A stretch of 64,000 nucleotides of DNA from Anopheles merus (lineage: Eukaryota; Arthropoda; Insecta; Diptera; Culicidae): NCBI RefSeq assembly GCF_017562075.2, contig NC_054083.1:17543141-17607140 (forward strand), in the 5' to 3' direction. Positions within the stretch are counted from its first letter, which is position 1; each line of letters opens with the position of its first letter. A program made the translations under genes and the position numbers. Shown one piece after another: positions 23,531-43,497 of this stretch. The notes below the pieces were generated by a model, which saw only the letters and a program-made list of their open reading frames with translations, was not told the DNA's origin and made no database searches.

Positions 23531-25745
23531 TTCCTAGTGGGTTCCCAAATAGCCAGAATTGCTTAAGCAGCTCATTTAGGCACACTAAAGATCGCTGCTC
23601 TAATTCGCCTTTTGCAGTAGATAAACAGCATCAAAGTTCTATGTGGGTCTTTCAAACAGCGCCTAAGCAGCTTCCTTATGCTACGGTGCCGGGGATTATT
23701 TTTCTTTGTGTTTTATTTTCAAGCAAGCGTCATCGATGAAATAAACGACAGGATTTGTTCTGTTTGTGTATATGTGTATATTTTCAAATCTTAATTAATT
23801 AATTTATTTATTTATTTATTTATTTATTTAGATACAAATATCTGCCTCACAGGGCTAAATATAGGGAAACTTACTGACTAAAACTTAAAATTAATGATAA
23901 CAAACAAATACTTAAATCTAACTAGACAAACATATACTAGACAGCAAGCAATTTGTAACACAGCCAACACAAGTAAGATGAAAGAATTAGGATGGGGAAA
24001 CAAAAGGGAGTCAAAGAACTGAAGGAAGAGGGGGCGAAGGGATTGAGGGGGAATATGAAAATCAAACACACCAGAGGCACTGTTGAAGCGATGGAGGGAT
24101 CGAAAAAACGGATCATTGGTGCCATAAAGCGTTCTTCTCGACGGGATTTGAAGGAAATCGCGGCGTCGAAGAAGCGAGCAGGCGCGTACAGCGGTATTCT
24201 GTTAAGTAGTGAAGGACAATCAATCTCGTTCCGAAGCAAACCACTGATAAGCAAAGCTTGAGAAGCAGAGCGACGATCATGCAGGGTCATCAAACCAAGC
24301 ATACGGCGACTTCATAAGGGGGAAGAGAAGCACCTGTTTGCCCTAAAAGACGCCTGATGGCAATATGGGTGAATCTGCGTTGAACACTTTCAACCCTTTC
24401 AATCCATACCGAGCTGACTGGGCACCACACAATGCTAGCATATTCTAAAATAGGGCGGACTAAGCTACAGAAAAGGGCTTTAAGGCATATAGGGTAACGC
24501 ACATCATTGGCCATAGCACAAATCATTCCTAGTACACTATTGGCATGGTTAATGGTACGCTCAATATGATGATTGAATGGCAGCTTTGCATCAAGGCGAA
24601 CCCCAAGATCACGAATGACATTAACACGATTTAATACAACAGAGTTTAGTGAATAATTATGAGACAACACATTTAAGCTCCGAGAGAAAGATATACAAGC
24701 ACATTATCGATACACAGGGAAAGAAAGTTAGCAGAACACCAAAAGGAGAAGGAGTCTAACAGACATTGAAGAGAGACACATGAATTAGAGTCAGTGATAG
24801 GACAAAATATTTTTAAATCATCTGCAAACATAAGGAAGGAATCGGATGGAAGAACAGAGCACACATCATTGACAAATAAAATAAAAAGTAAAGGACTCAA
24901 GACACTACCCTGAGGTACACCCGACGAACAATGAAACTCATAAGAAAAACCGTATTCAATTTAACACAGCAAAAACGATCGATAGAAATGATTGTAGCCA
25001 TTCAAGAAAGAAAGGAGTGAAGCCAAGTTTCTTGAATTTAGCAATGAGCAGAGAATGGGGGATTTTATCAAACGCAGCTTTGGAATCGGTATACACAGCA
25101 TCAACCTGCATGCCAGAGTCCAGATTTGAGAGTGCTGAGGAAACAAATTCCATAAGATTAGTAGTGGTGGAGCGGCCAGCCATAGAGCCATGTTGATTTG
25201 GAATGATCCACGATTTCACCATTCCATTAGAGGTAAACGAATAACAGATTCAAAGACTTTGCTGAACGCCGATGAATAGATATGCCACGATAATTAGAGA
25301 CGCAACCACGATCACCAATATTCATCATTAATATTCATAAACTATACGAAATGTCATAATCACTTCCCTCAAAATCCCTTCTTCAAAGAACTAATCTAAC
25401 TTGTGCAGCAGCAATGAGATTATTGCCGGCGTCCGTCTTTGACACTTTGATAAGAGCCACCTTGTACCGATGTCATGCATTAAAAAGCTATAAAGTTCCA
25501 CCAAGTTCAGTACGCTTTCTAACAAGCCTTCAAGTTCCATCATGAACCCTACACATAGTGCTAATCAGACGCAAAGTTCCAAAGAGTAGTACATGTGCCT
25601 GTTAAAAAGCTCCATAGTTCCGCAATGTACCGTCTATCTCTTTATCAGCCACAAAGTACGACATCGGAACGATTTTTCGTTAAACAGCCCTAAATCAGCT
25701 ATAAAGTACGAGCTGGCTATTTGGGATTTTACTTTGGTGGGTTGC
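23531..25745. mobile_element. Possible inverted-repeat element split by the LINE at 23797-25325
   Basis: Left part 23531-23757 begins GTGGGTTCCCAAATAGCCAG; right part about 25380-25745 ends CTGGCTATTTGGGATTTTAC. The two share a 13-base inverted match (CCCAAATAGCCAG). The right part has several sub-terminal copies of CTATAAAGTTCC/CACAAAGTACG, and the left part two of CTTAAGCAGCT/CCTAAGCAGCT. This looks like a DNA element into which the LINE inserted, but the exact ends and target duplication are not established. Confidence 0.4.
23797..25325 (-). mobile_element. 5'-truncated CR1/jockey-like LINE (reverse transcriptase region)
   Basis: Minus-strand order: CVSNYRGISI (25290), HGSMAGRSTTTNLMEF (about 25200), AVYTDSKAAFDKIPHSLL (motif A, 25110), SPLLFILFVNDV (24890), FADDLKIF (catalytic motif, 24830), VNVIRDLGVRLDAKLPF (24610), CSLVRPILEYASIVWCP (24450) and VQRRFTHIAIRRL (24370). 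It ends in an (AAAT)n tail at 23803-23831, typical of the short 3' repeats of CR1-type elements. It starts within the RT domain, so endonuclease and ORF1 are absent, the usual product of incomplete reverse transcription. Frame breaks show it is inactive. A second, more indel-rich copy is at 41987-43497. Confidence 0.9.
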
Positions 25746-28700
25746 ATCGATCTCCCGATCCAGCTAACGCAGTAATGTAGCCACTTGTCCCTCTGTCTTC
25801 ATTTCAGCTTCTTTTGGAACCTCAAAAATGAATCTGGGATTTCTTTCGTGCTTTGATTGTTGCATAATAGTGCCAAGATGTTGGCGACCAAAATGCCGAA
25901 ACGGGTATACACGACGACCACAAACTTCAAAAGGCCCGAATAGAAATCACAATGCCCAATTGAGGGTTTAAGTCGCCCGAAAAAGTATTTACGGCGACCG
26001 ATAACGCTTTGACGACGCTCGATTGGCTAGGTAAACCCTGTAATAACACATCGGTTGCTTGATATCATTAACCAATTATTTTGTTTCTAAAATTTCTAAT
26101 TAAATGTTCTAATTAAATCACAATAATAGAAAAACCACATTCTCTTGGCCCGCGGCTTTAGATCATTTACTAAAGTTGGCCCTTTGTCTCAAAAGTTTGC
26201 CGACCGCTGCTCTTGACAATCGTTTGTTTAACGACGGCATAGGACCAGTCGTTAAAATTAACAAATGAACTCAATGCGTTTGCGATGCCAATTCTAGTAA
26301 TTTTAACGACTCTGGTTAATTTTTAACGACTGTTATTTTAAACCATTTCTTTCGCGATGCCAGCTAGTATTTAGTTAAATTACATACATAGCAATAGTTT
26401 TGGAAAATCACTTTCATTGTGGCAATTTTTCAACCACTCAGAATGTTGCATAAACCTTTGTTTTGCACGACATAAGAAATTGAGTTCGTAAAGACATTTT
26501 GATCTAGGCCATATTTGGCTCTTTAGTAAGGCCAAGAGAGGAACGATTTGACGAAAGAATTTATTTTCAGTACAAATACAAATTAATATAAATTCGTACA
26601 AATAACTAAAATATAATTCTTTGTGTAAGTCGAACAACTGATGGTTGATCAATTATCAATGTTTGTTATAAGTTACAGTCTTATGCTTAAAAAAAAAGAT
26701 AGTCACGGACAATTCGACTCGCGGGGAACATTCAATTGCTTCCATATTTTATCATACTCATATCTCACAAAAATTAATATTTCTTTTATTATATGACATT
26801 TTTAACATATTTTTAACCATACTACAACAGCGAAATTTGTATTTAGTCATGAAAATGACGATAGGAATGCAGCAACGTCCTCTATAGTATAAGTCTATCC
26901 TTTTATCAAACAGACGATCGGATTTCCCTGCCACACGCGAGAGTAATAGATTTTTTAAATAATTCAATTACGGCTTTTCATACTTTTTGTATAGTTTTCT
27001 GACGCATCACACATAGTTATTTTATTTTGTCACCATCAACCTTTATTGGAAGCACACCGTTGATGATGATCTGAAAATTATTATCAAATTCGCGTTTAAC
27101 AATAAACTTTTAGCGGTATCATTTTCGTATTCCTCCGACTGGGCGCCGATCCCGCATCCCTGGCGAAACAAGCAACTGTTAGCAACTGCCATCCCTTATT
27201 GTTCATGCTTATTATAATCTACCATCCAGTACCAAAACGCTACCAGCGAGGAGAAGAGCGTAAACTCCCAACCCTCGTACGTGAGCACCAACGACTGCGA
27301 GCGATAATTGGTGGTGATTTTTTCGACCATTAATAACAATCATCCCATCTCTTCCCCGCCGTTTTGGGGATACTGTTGCTGTACCGAAAATAAGCAATAA
27401 GCGCCCGATGAGCGCAAAGGGAAGAAAGGCGAAAGGAAGTGTCAACGAATATATGGTTATCGATAGCCAGAGTTTCTTATCGGTGGATCGGTGTCTTGCG
27501 GTGGAACGCACCGCTGGAATGACGACAACGGGATCCATGTACACGTACTCGGCCGAAATGATTGCCTCACGTTTGCTAATGTCTCTCTGGTGGATCCACA
27601 CACACCCACACACAAACAAACGGGCAAATTAGCAGAATACATAGGGGCGCCCAAGGCTTATGTGTGAGCCTGTGTATTGCAATGGGACCCATCTCACCCC
27701 TTCGGTTCGCGCCATGTGTGTTGGGTATAAGGGTAGGCGCACAAAAACAACAAACGGCTGACGACGAACCGTCTCCTAGCGTATCCCTTTGGTGTGATGG
27801 ACGGCTGCCGATTTGGAGACCAAATGAACTATTTGCCAACCAGGTGCCGGAATGCTAGCGAAGCCGAGTGGTGGCACGGAGCTGGCCACACTAGGCACAC
27901 AAGGCACGAATCTATTTGTTCGCTCGTCACTCGGCCAACGGCGCAGATACTTTTAATCCATAGTGCATAATGCTTGGCAAATATAGTTAGCCGCACCTTC
28001 CTGCTCGTCAACGCTCATTCCGTCCGTGCCCTCCTTATCAACGGGCCCATTCCGTCCCATCGAGGAATCGCTTCCGTGTGCGTGATGTTTTCCCCACCGC
28101 TGTCTTTAATCCTTTCTTTCTGCGAGTTGCTGCGAGGACGGATGGCAGATAGTGGGCTGAGGAATTTCAAGCGTTTTTTCTTATCATTCGTTGTGCTCTC
28201 CGCAGTGGCTATCATCAAATGGTCTGGCCTCGCTCAGTGTTTGCCGTAGGCCAAATTCACGCAGCAATCTTTTCACAGCCACCGTGTGTCCCTTTCGCCA
28301 CAGTTTGCTAAGGCTCTTGAGTGGTAAGTTTTGTTTGGAAGCTTACCCTTTTTGGCGATGGGGAGGAGGGGGGAGTGGTGAAGATAGGAGGAATTGGGGC
28401 GGACCAGTATCCAAAAGCGGACCGGAGTCCGGCAAAGCTCTATCTGTCTGTCGTCCGTACGTGTGGGATGTGTGAAATTCTGATCTTCTTCTCTGTCTCT
28501 CCTCCAGTTCTGCTGTTGTTCGCTCGTCCGGGGTCCGCAGTTGTACACAGCATAGCATACACACAGGCACACCGAGAGCGCTATATAGATAAATGGATAC
28601 ATAATGTCGACATCTTGATGGTTGTGCACACACACGCGCACACACATACGGGTAGATGCGGAAGGTTTCCTGGTCTGCTCTCCTGTCGGTCGGTCGGTCG

Positions 28701-30801
28701 GTCGGTTCGGTCGGTTGGTCTGTAGGACGGTAGGGTTGATCTGTTCCTTGCATACCTCTTCCCACTTGCCGCTTGGCTCGAGAGCTGACACTAGGTCGTA
28801 TTTGGTCTGTGAGCATTCATCTCCAAATCTCCCGCCATTCCAAAAATCTTCCTCTACACGTTCGTACCGTTTTCGTGTGTTGGTTCTATCGGCCGGTCCG
28901 TTCGGACGCTATCCTCCATACCCAGCAGAACTTCAACTCAATCTATCGAATCGTCCGTTGTGTACATACATACATACATACGTACGGCAGCAAGGACCGA
29001 CCCGTCGGTTACATAACACTACGGGGACTCACAATTTCTAGCGGAGTCAATAATGCAAGGTAACGAAATTTGGAATATCTTACCGCACGACCTGGCACCG
29101 CACTGGATGAGACTGGTGTTTGTTTTCGTTTCTTTTGAAAAAAAAATCATGAACCTTTTCTTCTCTTTTTTTTTAACCCAGATTGGTTTGGGGCGCACTT
29201 CTCTTGTGTTGTAGTTCTTATTTTTTTTTATTATTTTTTATTATTTCTAGGTTTTTTGCTATATTTTTTGCCAAACTCTGTACATTTGTTGAAAGTTTTA
29301 GTAGTTTAAACTTAAACACCTTTTTTGTTCATAAATTTAAGTTTTTGGTAAACTACACAAATAAATTTGTATTTTGTTAAAAAAATTTCAATTTATTACC
29401 TCAATTCATTTATAATGATGTATTTTTTTATGTTACATATTTATACGTTTAACAATTTCAATTAACAATGTTTATAGAAACATATGTATTAATTTTTCTT
29501 GTAGATATCTATTATCTACCTGTTGAGCATTAGAATTTACGAAATCAAATTACAACAACACCGAATTTCAATGAACGTTTCCTCAATAGCAAGAGATCAA
29601 AAGATCTATGATGAACTCTAAATATCTAAAAATGAGCCGAGATTCTGTTTAGCCCTTCAACGTCGTTTCTGCTTCAATAAAATCTTACGCAACAATTGCT
29701 AAAACAATTGCTGCTGTAATAACAATTGTAACATCCTTCCGGATACGAACCGGAACAAACACCGTAAGCCAGGATTAATGCGCTGCTCATCCAAGGGTTC
29801 GGTCGGCCAAAAAATACAACACTTCACCAATTGCAAAAACCCTGCTAAGCAGCTGCACGCAATCGCAAGTTCCGCATCTTATCCATCTTATAAAAATTTT
29901 ACCACACGAATAATCCCGATAAACGCTCCACGTCTGTACATAATGAACGCACGAGTAGGATAGCATCACCAGCGGCTACATTTGGCATCCCCCTGAGTTG
30001 GACCGGTGTAGTTGTCTATTTGTGTGGGTTGTGTTGTGTATGGTATGTGTGCGTTTTGGTAAATGTATGAAGAAAGCGCATGAAGCAGAGAAAGGGAAAT
30101 GAGAGAAAAGGTGGCGGAGAGTATCATCATATTATCCCCTCATTCTTTCACCTCGACAAATGTGTAAATTCTAACAATTTATCTCTCTGTGTGTTTCGGT
30201 TCAGTTTCACCATCGGGCCAGAGAACGGATCTCTCTTACAACATCTCTATCTCTCGCGCGCCCGCTTCGTATGTGCATAGTGTGGGTGGATTGAGACTAG
30301 TTTCGGGGGGGAATTTTCCGGAAAGGCGAACGTTGTGCCTCTGTGCGGTGGGTGGCAGATGTAGCGGCAACGGGGTGACTGGGTGATAATCGTCTAGTAG
30401 CGAGATCGTTTGTGGGGGAGAAAGCAAGCGATGAATACGAGAAGGCAAACGAATCATCGAATACTACCGTGTGAAACGTCGTCACCATCATCAGCAGCAA
30501 TCATCATCATTGTGCCCCCCTCGCCTCAGCATCAACGTAGCCATTGATTTCCATTGGTGTTCGGTATCAGCCACATTGTTGAGTGCACATACCAGTGACC
30601 AAGGTTGGGCTAGATCCACCACGACAGGGCAATGAACTTTTTGAAAATTATTTAATTGGAAATAATTGGATTATAGCTCAAGGTCCTCAAGGCCTAACGC
30701 GATAAAAACTCACTACCAATTACGCACAAACTTATTTTTCTCTCATAAATCTAATGTATTTGAATGTTCTTCCAAGTACACAAGACCGTCGTTCATGTCA
30801 A
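25746..30801. other. Non-coding stretch up to the second gap
   Basis: No gene recognised. Contents: a hAT-type terminal motif read on the minus strand at 26155-26207 (CAGCGGTCGGCAAACTTTTG), several TTTTAACGACT repeats at 26240-26335, a (GGTC)n run near 28685-28715 and a CATA/CGTA run near 28966-28987. The segment 27.2-29.1 kb is GC-richer with many short frames on both strands and could be UTR or exon of an unrecognised gene. Confidence 0.4.
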
Positions 30802-30901
30802 NNNNNNNNNNNNNNNNNNNNNNNNNNNNNNNNNNNNNNNNNNNNNNNNNNNNNNNNNNNNNNNNNNNNNNNNNNNNNNNNNNNNNNNNNNNNNNNNNNN
30901 N
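30802..30901. other. Scaffold gap of 100 N
   Basis: Exactly 100 N. Sequence on the right restarts at a point already present 18.1 kb to the left, so the true gap length is probably negative (overlapping contigs). Confidence 0.95.
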
Positions 30902-31420
30902 TCTATATCATCGGCGTATCATAGTTGACTTACAGGGTTTCCCACGATTATTGGTAGATTCCCATAGTTGGTTGTCATATTTTTTTGGTGTGTTCCAACG
31001 ATTTTTTCGCCGTTTCTCTTATTTTTATGGATCAATTGTATTGAATTCTAAACGGACGATACCATAAATTATGGAACGAACCCAAATCTATCGAATTTGA
31101 AGAATAAAAACGTGAGACGAACCCAAAAAAATATGCGAACTGACCAATAAATCGTGGGAAACCCTGTATAGAAGATTGTTCCCGAAATCTCCACCCTCGA
31201 GTCCACGTCAGCCCATCCCCCTGGCGCAGACCTTTGGTGGTAGCAAAAGTCCCTGGGAGTTTTCCTTCCACCTTCACCTGGCAAGTGACGTTGGTCATAG
31301 TCATTCTAACTTGCCTTATCAGTTTGAGCGGGATTCCAAAGAACTCCAAAAGAACTCGTAGCGTCGTAGGCTTTGAAGTCAGTGAAATGTATGACAAATG
31401 AAAATTTCCAGTGAAATCAG
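30902..31420 (-). mobile_element. LINE reverse transcriptase remnant, second copy (starts at contig edge)
   Basis: Same RT fragment as at 12681-13200: motif A region, LLEFFGIPLKLIR, GLRQGDGL, then the MITE. The contig begins inside the YADD-coding part. Confidence 0.85.
30933..31166. mobile_element. MITE in LINE, second copy
   Basis: Counterpart of 12712-12948, 234 bp, with TA at both borders and small indels (one in the left terminal repeat). Confidence 0.9.
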
Positions 31421-37800
<6,380 letters not shown>

Positions 37801-37857
37801 ATTCACCATCAATATTGAGCCTTGCTCTGCAAAACAGCAAGCACAACACGAGATGCC

Positions 37858-39133
37858 TCAACGTCGCCTGTCCTTGTTGCGTCGATAGGATCGAGGAGAT
37901 CGCGAGCGGGATCGTGACCGCGAGCGTGAGTACGACCGTGATCTGGACCGGCCATGGCGACGGGACGCACTGGAGCGCTTGGAATCGGATCGTCCGTGAC
38001 TAGTCGACGAGGCGTCGATTTTGAAGAAGAACGTTGATCACTCGACCGCCTGCTGCGATCTGGACTGCGCGACCTCGATCGTGAAATTGATCGTGAGCGG
38101 TGGTGAGAAGTTTGTTGCTTGCTGTGGTTGGTGGCAGGGTTTGAAATCTTAGATGCTGGCTTTGCAGCAGTTTCCTCATCCGATCCCCACAGATTATACT
38201 TGGAAAGATCCTCATCGCCTTCGTCTTCGTCGTCCTCATCCTCGTCGTCATCCTCGTTACCATCGTCATCGGACTCCTCGTCCTGATGTCTACGTTTCTG
38301 TTGCTCTTTTCGCGTACTGTTTCTCTGGCTTGCCTCCTCATCGGAATCGGTGCTCCGCCGTCGTTGTGCGGCACGGGCGCTTGATTCCTTCGGTTTTCCT
38401 TTGGGTTTCTTCCGACGTCCAAATTCATCGTACTCATCGTCAGACTCGACGCGATCCTTGTACTCGACAACGCCACGATCGTTATAGCCTCCTCCGTAGC
38501 CTGTAAAGTGGTCACACAAGCGGACGAAACAGTTTGATTCCATTCATCCGTTCCCTAGCCTTCATATATGCTTACCCGTCCGTTCCTCCACGTCGCAAAA
38601 CCGTGGAGCGCTGCAGATGTTGCATGTGTGCCGTCGAGCCCAATTCACGTTAGCGCATTTATTGCATTGCCAGTCTTCGGCGCTGAACAGACCGCGCGAC
38701 TTCTCGGCAGCTGCCTTGCCGATTTCGGTGCCAACTTTCTTTTTACCCCGGCGCTACTGCTACCGCCCCCCGTCGGAGTCGCTAGCCGTGGATCCATTTT
38801 TTGAACCGCTGTTGGGACGCTCCTTGCCGCAACGGTTACACTGGTTTCTTCGGGCAAAATAAGATTCTTACAACTAATCACGGCGGACGGTGCGATGCAG
38901 TGGTGCGAATGGCGCGTTGCCACACCACAGTTTTGGCGCAAGCCATTTTACGGAAGGGTGCATGGAGAAGGCCAAAACGTTAGATCCCAAAATAGTCTTC
39001 AATTGTGCTTTGAGAATAATAAATTGCCATCGGGGGTTTGCTTACTCGGGCTCCGGACAAGTCCAATCGCCATTCTTATTACTGGATGGTCGCTTTCCAT
39101 CCGATTCGGTTTTGTGTATCCGGCACTGCTCAT
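37858..39133 (-). pseudogene. ZRANB2: ZRANB2, frame-broken near-copy (probable assembly artefact)
   Basis: Same three-exon gene as 19641-20920 but four bases shorter. Relative to the intact copy it has lost one G in exon 1 (GTTTTGTG for GTTTTGGTG), one base near the start of exon 2 (AAAATAAG for AAAATTAAG), one A in intron 1, and one G in exon 3 (GAGGCGTCG for GAGGCGGTCG). Exon 2 also has a one-base loss and a one-base gain in C runs. The exon 3 break puts the RS tail into another frame. All changes are single-base and homopolymer-linked or similar. This fits error in an unmerged duplicate contig better than a true pseudogene, but a real damaged paralogue cannot be excluded from sequence alone. 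Confidence 0.85.
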
Positions 39134-39618
39134 TGCATTTACCTTTCCGCGCTGCCACCCGAGGGAGAAGGGGATGCACGACGCAATTTACCTGCCGTGT
39201 GCTGTGTCGGATCAGGAAATCCTGCTGAAAATTTAAATGCCTGTTGAGCAACACTTTTCCGTCGTAAGCTGTAAATTGTTTATGATCTATTCATCAATAC
39301 TTTTGATAAAATCGAGCCTCACGATTTTTCTGGATGTCAGTCACTGTCAACAACACACTGACGCCTAAATGTCAAATAGGTTAATGCCAGGGGTGAGCAA
39401 CCTTGATTTTTTTCTTCAGAGGAAAATTGAAAAGTAACATTCCATGGCGCGCTACTTAACCGGGTACATTTTATCCAGTTTTCCGAATATCCGTGCTATT
39501 TAGAAATGACAGCTCAAAACAAAATTGGTATAATATGCTAAGCAGAAGGTGTGAAAACATCGTTATTAGACCATAATATCATAACAAAAAATAATAAAAT
39601 TCATAACTATTTTGGATA

Positions 39619-40336
39619 CAGGTATTCCCCGATATACGCCATACTCTATATACGCGATTTCGATGTACGCTATTTTCTAAATTTGACAGTTTTTTGAGCA
39701 AATTGAACTAATTTTACACATTGAATGTCAAATTCAAAATAAATTCCTCTTTTGTCGAATTTTAAAAACCATTTTACAAGGTATAAAATTGTAATCTTCA
39801 GTTAAAATCAGATCAACTAACTAATTTAGTGGCTAAAACCAGTCACCTTTAGTGGTAAATTATACGAAAATTTTCTATAAATTGACTGAAAACCTCGAAA
39901 TTCGACTTACGCTAATATTTGAGATACGCTATTGCTTCCGGTCTGTATGAATAGCGTATATTGGAGAATACAGTAGAACGTCGATTATCCGGGCAGCTCG
40001 GAACTGGACGGTTGCCGGTTAATCGATTTGCACGGATAATCGGACAAGAAATGTCAAATTCATATAAAATTGTAAAATTCATTAGTTTTATGATTAATTC
40101 ACATTGTTAGTAGAATATTATGTTAATCAATAACTATAGGTTTAGTAACTGTTTATGAACAAAAATTAATTCCGAAAATACCACTAAACACTACAGAGCT
40201 GCACAAAAATTGGTTGCCTACTTGACTATCGCTGCAAATTTTCGCCGCATGTTTGAGCAGCTGTCACATTTATGCGCACGGTTAAGCCGCCCGACGGTTA
40301 ATCCGCCCCCGGATAATCGACGTTCTACTGTACCTG
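39619..40336. mobile_element. Nested pair of MITEs, second copy
   Basis: Counterpart of 21406-22125; the inner element is at 39971-40330, with the same TA borders and the same nesting. Confidence 0.9.
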
Positions 40337-41986
40337 TATTTTCCCCTCAACATTTGATTGATTTTTAAACTTCAAATGTTTTGCCATTCCCATACCTTGG
40401 ATTTTGTCGCTCTATGTCTATTTGAACGGTTACAGCCAAAATATACTTGAATAATAATGATTTCTGATTGAATTTAGTTCATGTATGTACAGTTTAGTTC
40501 ATTTATGTATGTACATCCGGATAAGCGAATAACACGGATAATGAATCAAATGATGTATTTTATCACCAATTCTTGATTAGATTTTGGAAAATTTTCTTAT
40601 TTTTTGATAACAAAAAAAAACCCAGTTTTTATTAATTTCATGTTTTTCCAATGAGAACATTTAAAATTTGTCATGATTTACAGAGTTTTTGTTATGACAA
40701 TGTACTTTACAACCGTTTTTTTTTTTTAATATCCTCCTCATAATGCAATGCCACCTTTGCATTGAACTGTCATTTCTCAACAGCACCAAGAGAGAGAGAG
40801 AGCCCAAGCGCCCCAGATTAAGCTTAAACGACTGGAAAATCAAATATCCATAGAAAAAAAACGAAACCGCCATAGCTTCATTGGTTTGCTCAATAGATGG
40901 CGTATTACAACTCATCATTATATTGCTGTCCTTTTCTTGCAATGTGTTTTGACTAGTTTCATCTTCATATTGCCTTCTAATTTCCCGTGCTAAAATCTAT
41001 ATGAATGGTTGTGTGGTCAGATACGTGGATATCAACACCAACGACCATTACTCTAATCTCATTTGCTTCAGTGCTGGTGGTTTCCATTGAAGTTTAGTAT
41101 TTAAATAATCGTATCGCTGTTCTAGTTCTAACGATGCATAACTTCATTGTAAAACCATACAACATTACAGAAGGAATGAGAAAGCTCTCCAAACGAGGAA
41201 GCTCGCACTGGTTGGGTATCCCACAAACAGATGGCGCCACCAGCTTTTTGCTTTTTTGAATGCATGAGTCATTTGCCGTCTGCTAACGAAGTCTTTCTAT
41301 ATTCCATTTAGGTTGATAGCCTGAGTCGTTTAGAACCGTTTATTGGTCGTTTAGTGGATTTGTGGCACTTGGGAGACAGAACATTTAGTATGCAACCTTG
41401 ACTTTTGTTATAGAAATTTTGAACACGATTGTAGATTGGAGCATACATCATTCAATAATCATGGCAACACCGTACACAAATAATGGGTACAGATTTTAGA
41501 GGTTTTCCAAATTAGAGGACACTGAAATTCACAAATCCACATGTACTGAAAATGAAGGGACTGTGACAATATTCGAATAAGAAGTGGTTTTTAAATTGAG
41601 AGGTCTCAAATAAAAGAGGATTCACTGTATTATAACTATGCATTACTGAGAATAAATTAAATAATTAAATTGAATAAGTTAATTGGAAATAACTATATAA
41701 ACTTTTTTGTTGGACAATATACAAAGATCCTAGTGGGTTCCCAAATAGCCAGAATTGCTTAAGCAGCTCATTAGGCACACTAAAGATCGCTGCTCTAATT
41801 CGCCTTTTGCAGTAGATAAACAGCATCAAAGTTCTATGTGGGTCTTTCAAACAGCGCCTAAGCAGCTTCCTTATGCTACGGTGCCGGGGATTATTTTTCT
41901 TTGTGTTTTATTTTCAAGCAAGCGTCATCGATGAAATAAACGACAGGATTTGTTCTGTTTGTGTATATGTGTATATTTTCAAATCT

Positions 41987-43497
41987 TAATAATTAATTTA
42001 TTTATTTATTTATTTATTTATTTAGATACAAATATCTGCCTCACAGGGTAAATATAGGGAAACTTACTGACTAAAACTTAAAATTAATGATAACAAACAA
42101 TACTTAAATCTAACTAGACAACATATACTAGACAGCGCATTTGTAACACAGCCAACACAAGTAGATGAAAGAATTAGGATGGGAAAACAAAAAGGGAGTC
42201 AAAGAACTAAGGAAAGGGGGCGAAGGATTGAGGGGGAATATGAAAATCAAACACCAGAGGCACTGTTGAAGCGATGGAGGGATCGAAAAACGGACATTGT
42301 GCCATAAAGCGTTCTTCTCGACGGGATTTGAAGGAAATCGCGGCGTCGAAGAAACGAGCAGCGCGTACAGCGGTATTCTGTTAGTAGTGAAGGACAATCA
42401 ATCTCGTTCGAACAAACCACTGATAAGCAAAGCTTGAGAAGCAGAGCGACGATCATGCAGGGTCATCAAACCAAGCATACGGCGACTTCATAAGGGGGAA
42501 GAGAAGCACCTGTTTGCCCAAAAGACGCCTGATGGCAATATGGGTGAATCTGCTTTGAACACTTTCAACCCTTTCAATCCATACCGAGCTGACTGGGCAC
42601 CACACAATGCTAGCATATTCTAAAATAGGGCGGACTAAGCTACAGAAAAGGCTTTAAGGCATATAGGGTAACGCACATCATTGGCCATAGCACAAATCAT
42701 TCCTAGTACACTATTGGCATGGTTAATGGTACGCTCAATATGATGATTGAATGGCAGCTTTGCATCAAGGCGAACCCCAAGATCACGAATGACATTAACA
42801 CGATTTAATACAACAGGTTTAGTGAATAATTATGAGACAACACATTTAAGCTCCGAGAGAAAGATATACAAGCACATTTATCGATACACAGGGAAAGAAA
42901 GTTAGCAGAACCAAAAGGAGAAGGAGTCTAACAGACATTGAAGAGAGACACATGAATTAGAGTCAGTGATAGGACAAAATATTTTTAAATCATCTGCAAA
43001 CATAAGGAAGGAATCGGATGGAAGAACAGAGCACACATCATTGACAATAAAATAAAAAGTAAAGGACTCAAGACAACTACCCTGAGTACCCCGACGAACA
43101 ATGAAACTCATAAGAAAACACCGTTATTCAATTTAACACAGCAAAAACGATCCGATAGAAATGATTGTAGCCATTCAAGAAAGAAAGGAGTGAAGCCAAG
43201 TTTCTTGAATTTAGCAATGAGCAGAGAATGGGGGATTTTATCAAACGCAGCTTTGGAATCGGTATACACACATCAACCTGCATGCCAGAGTCCAGATTTG
43301 AGAGTGCTGAGGAACAAATTCCATAAGATTAGTAGTGGTGGAGCGGCCAGCCATAGAGCCATGTTGATTTGGAATGATCCACGATTTCACCATTTCATTA
43401 GAGGTAAACGAATAACAGATTCAAAGACTTTGCTGAACGCCGATGAATAGATATGCCACGATAATTAGAGACGCAACCACGATCACCAATATTCATC
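41987..43497 (-). mobile_element. CR1/jockey-like LINE, second copy
   Basis: Counterpart of 23797-25325 with the same truncation and (AAAT)n tail, but more single-base losses. For example, the FILFVNDV segment is shifted out of frame relative to SPLL, while FADDLKIF is still readable. Confidence 0.88.

Larger units (their letters stand above)
12681..30801. repeat. First copy of an ~18.1-kb duplicated block (end of left contig)
   Basis: The sequence from 12681 to the last base before the second gap is repeated almost identically at 30902-48973, same order and orientation. Matching landmarks: the MITE at 12712 and 30933, the hairpin at 15612 and 33822, the (CA)n at 16059 and 34267, ZRANB2 at 19641 and 37858, nested MITEs at 21406 and 39619, and the LINE at 23797 and 41987. 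This copy is about 49 bp longer and keeps ZRANB2 in frame, so it appears the more accurate of the two at that gene. Confidence 0.97.

Noticed and set aside
21176..26207. One 5-kb hAT element bounded by CAGGGGTGAGC and CAGCGGTCGGC motifs
   Set aside because: Flanking 8-mers do not match and the end sequences are only partly similar; they more likely belong to separate elements.
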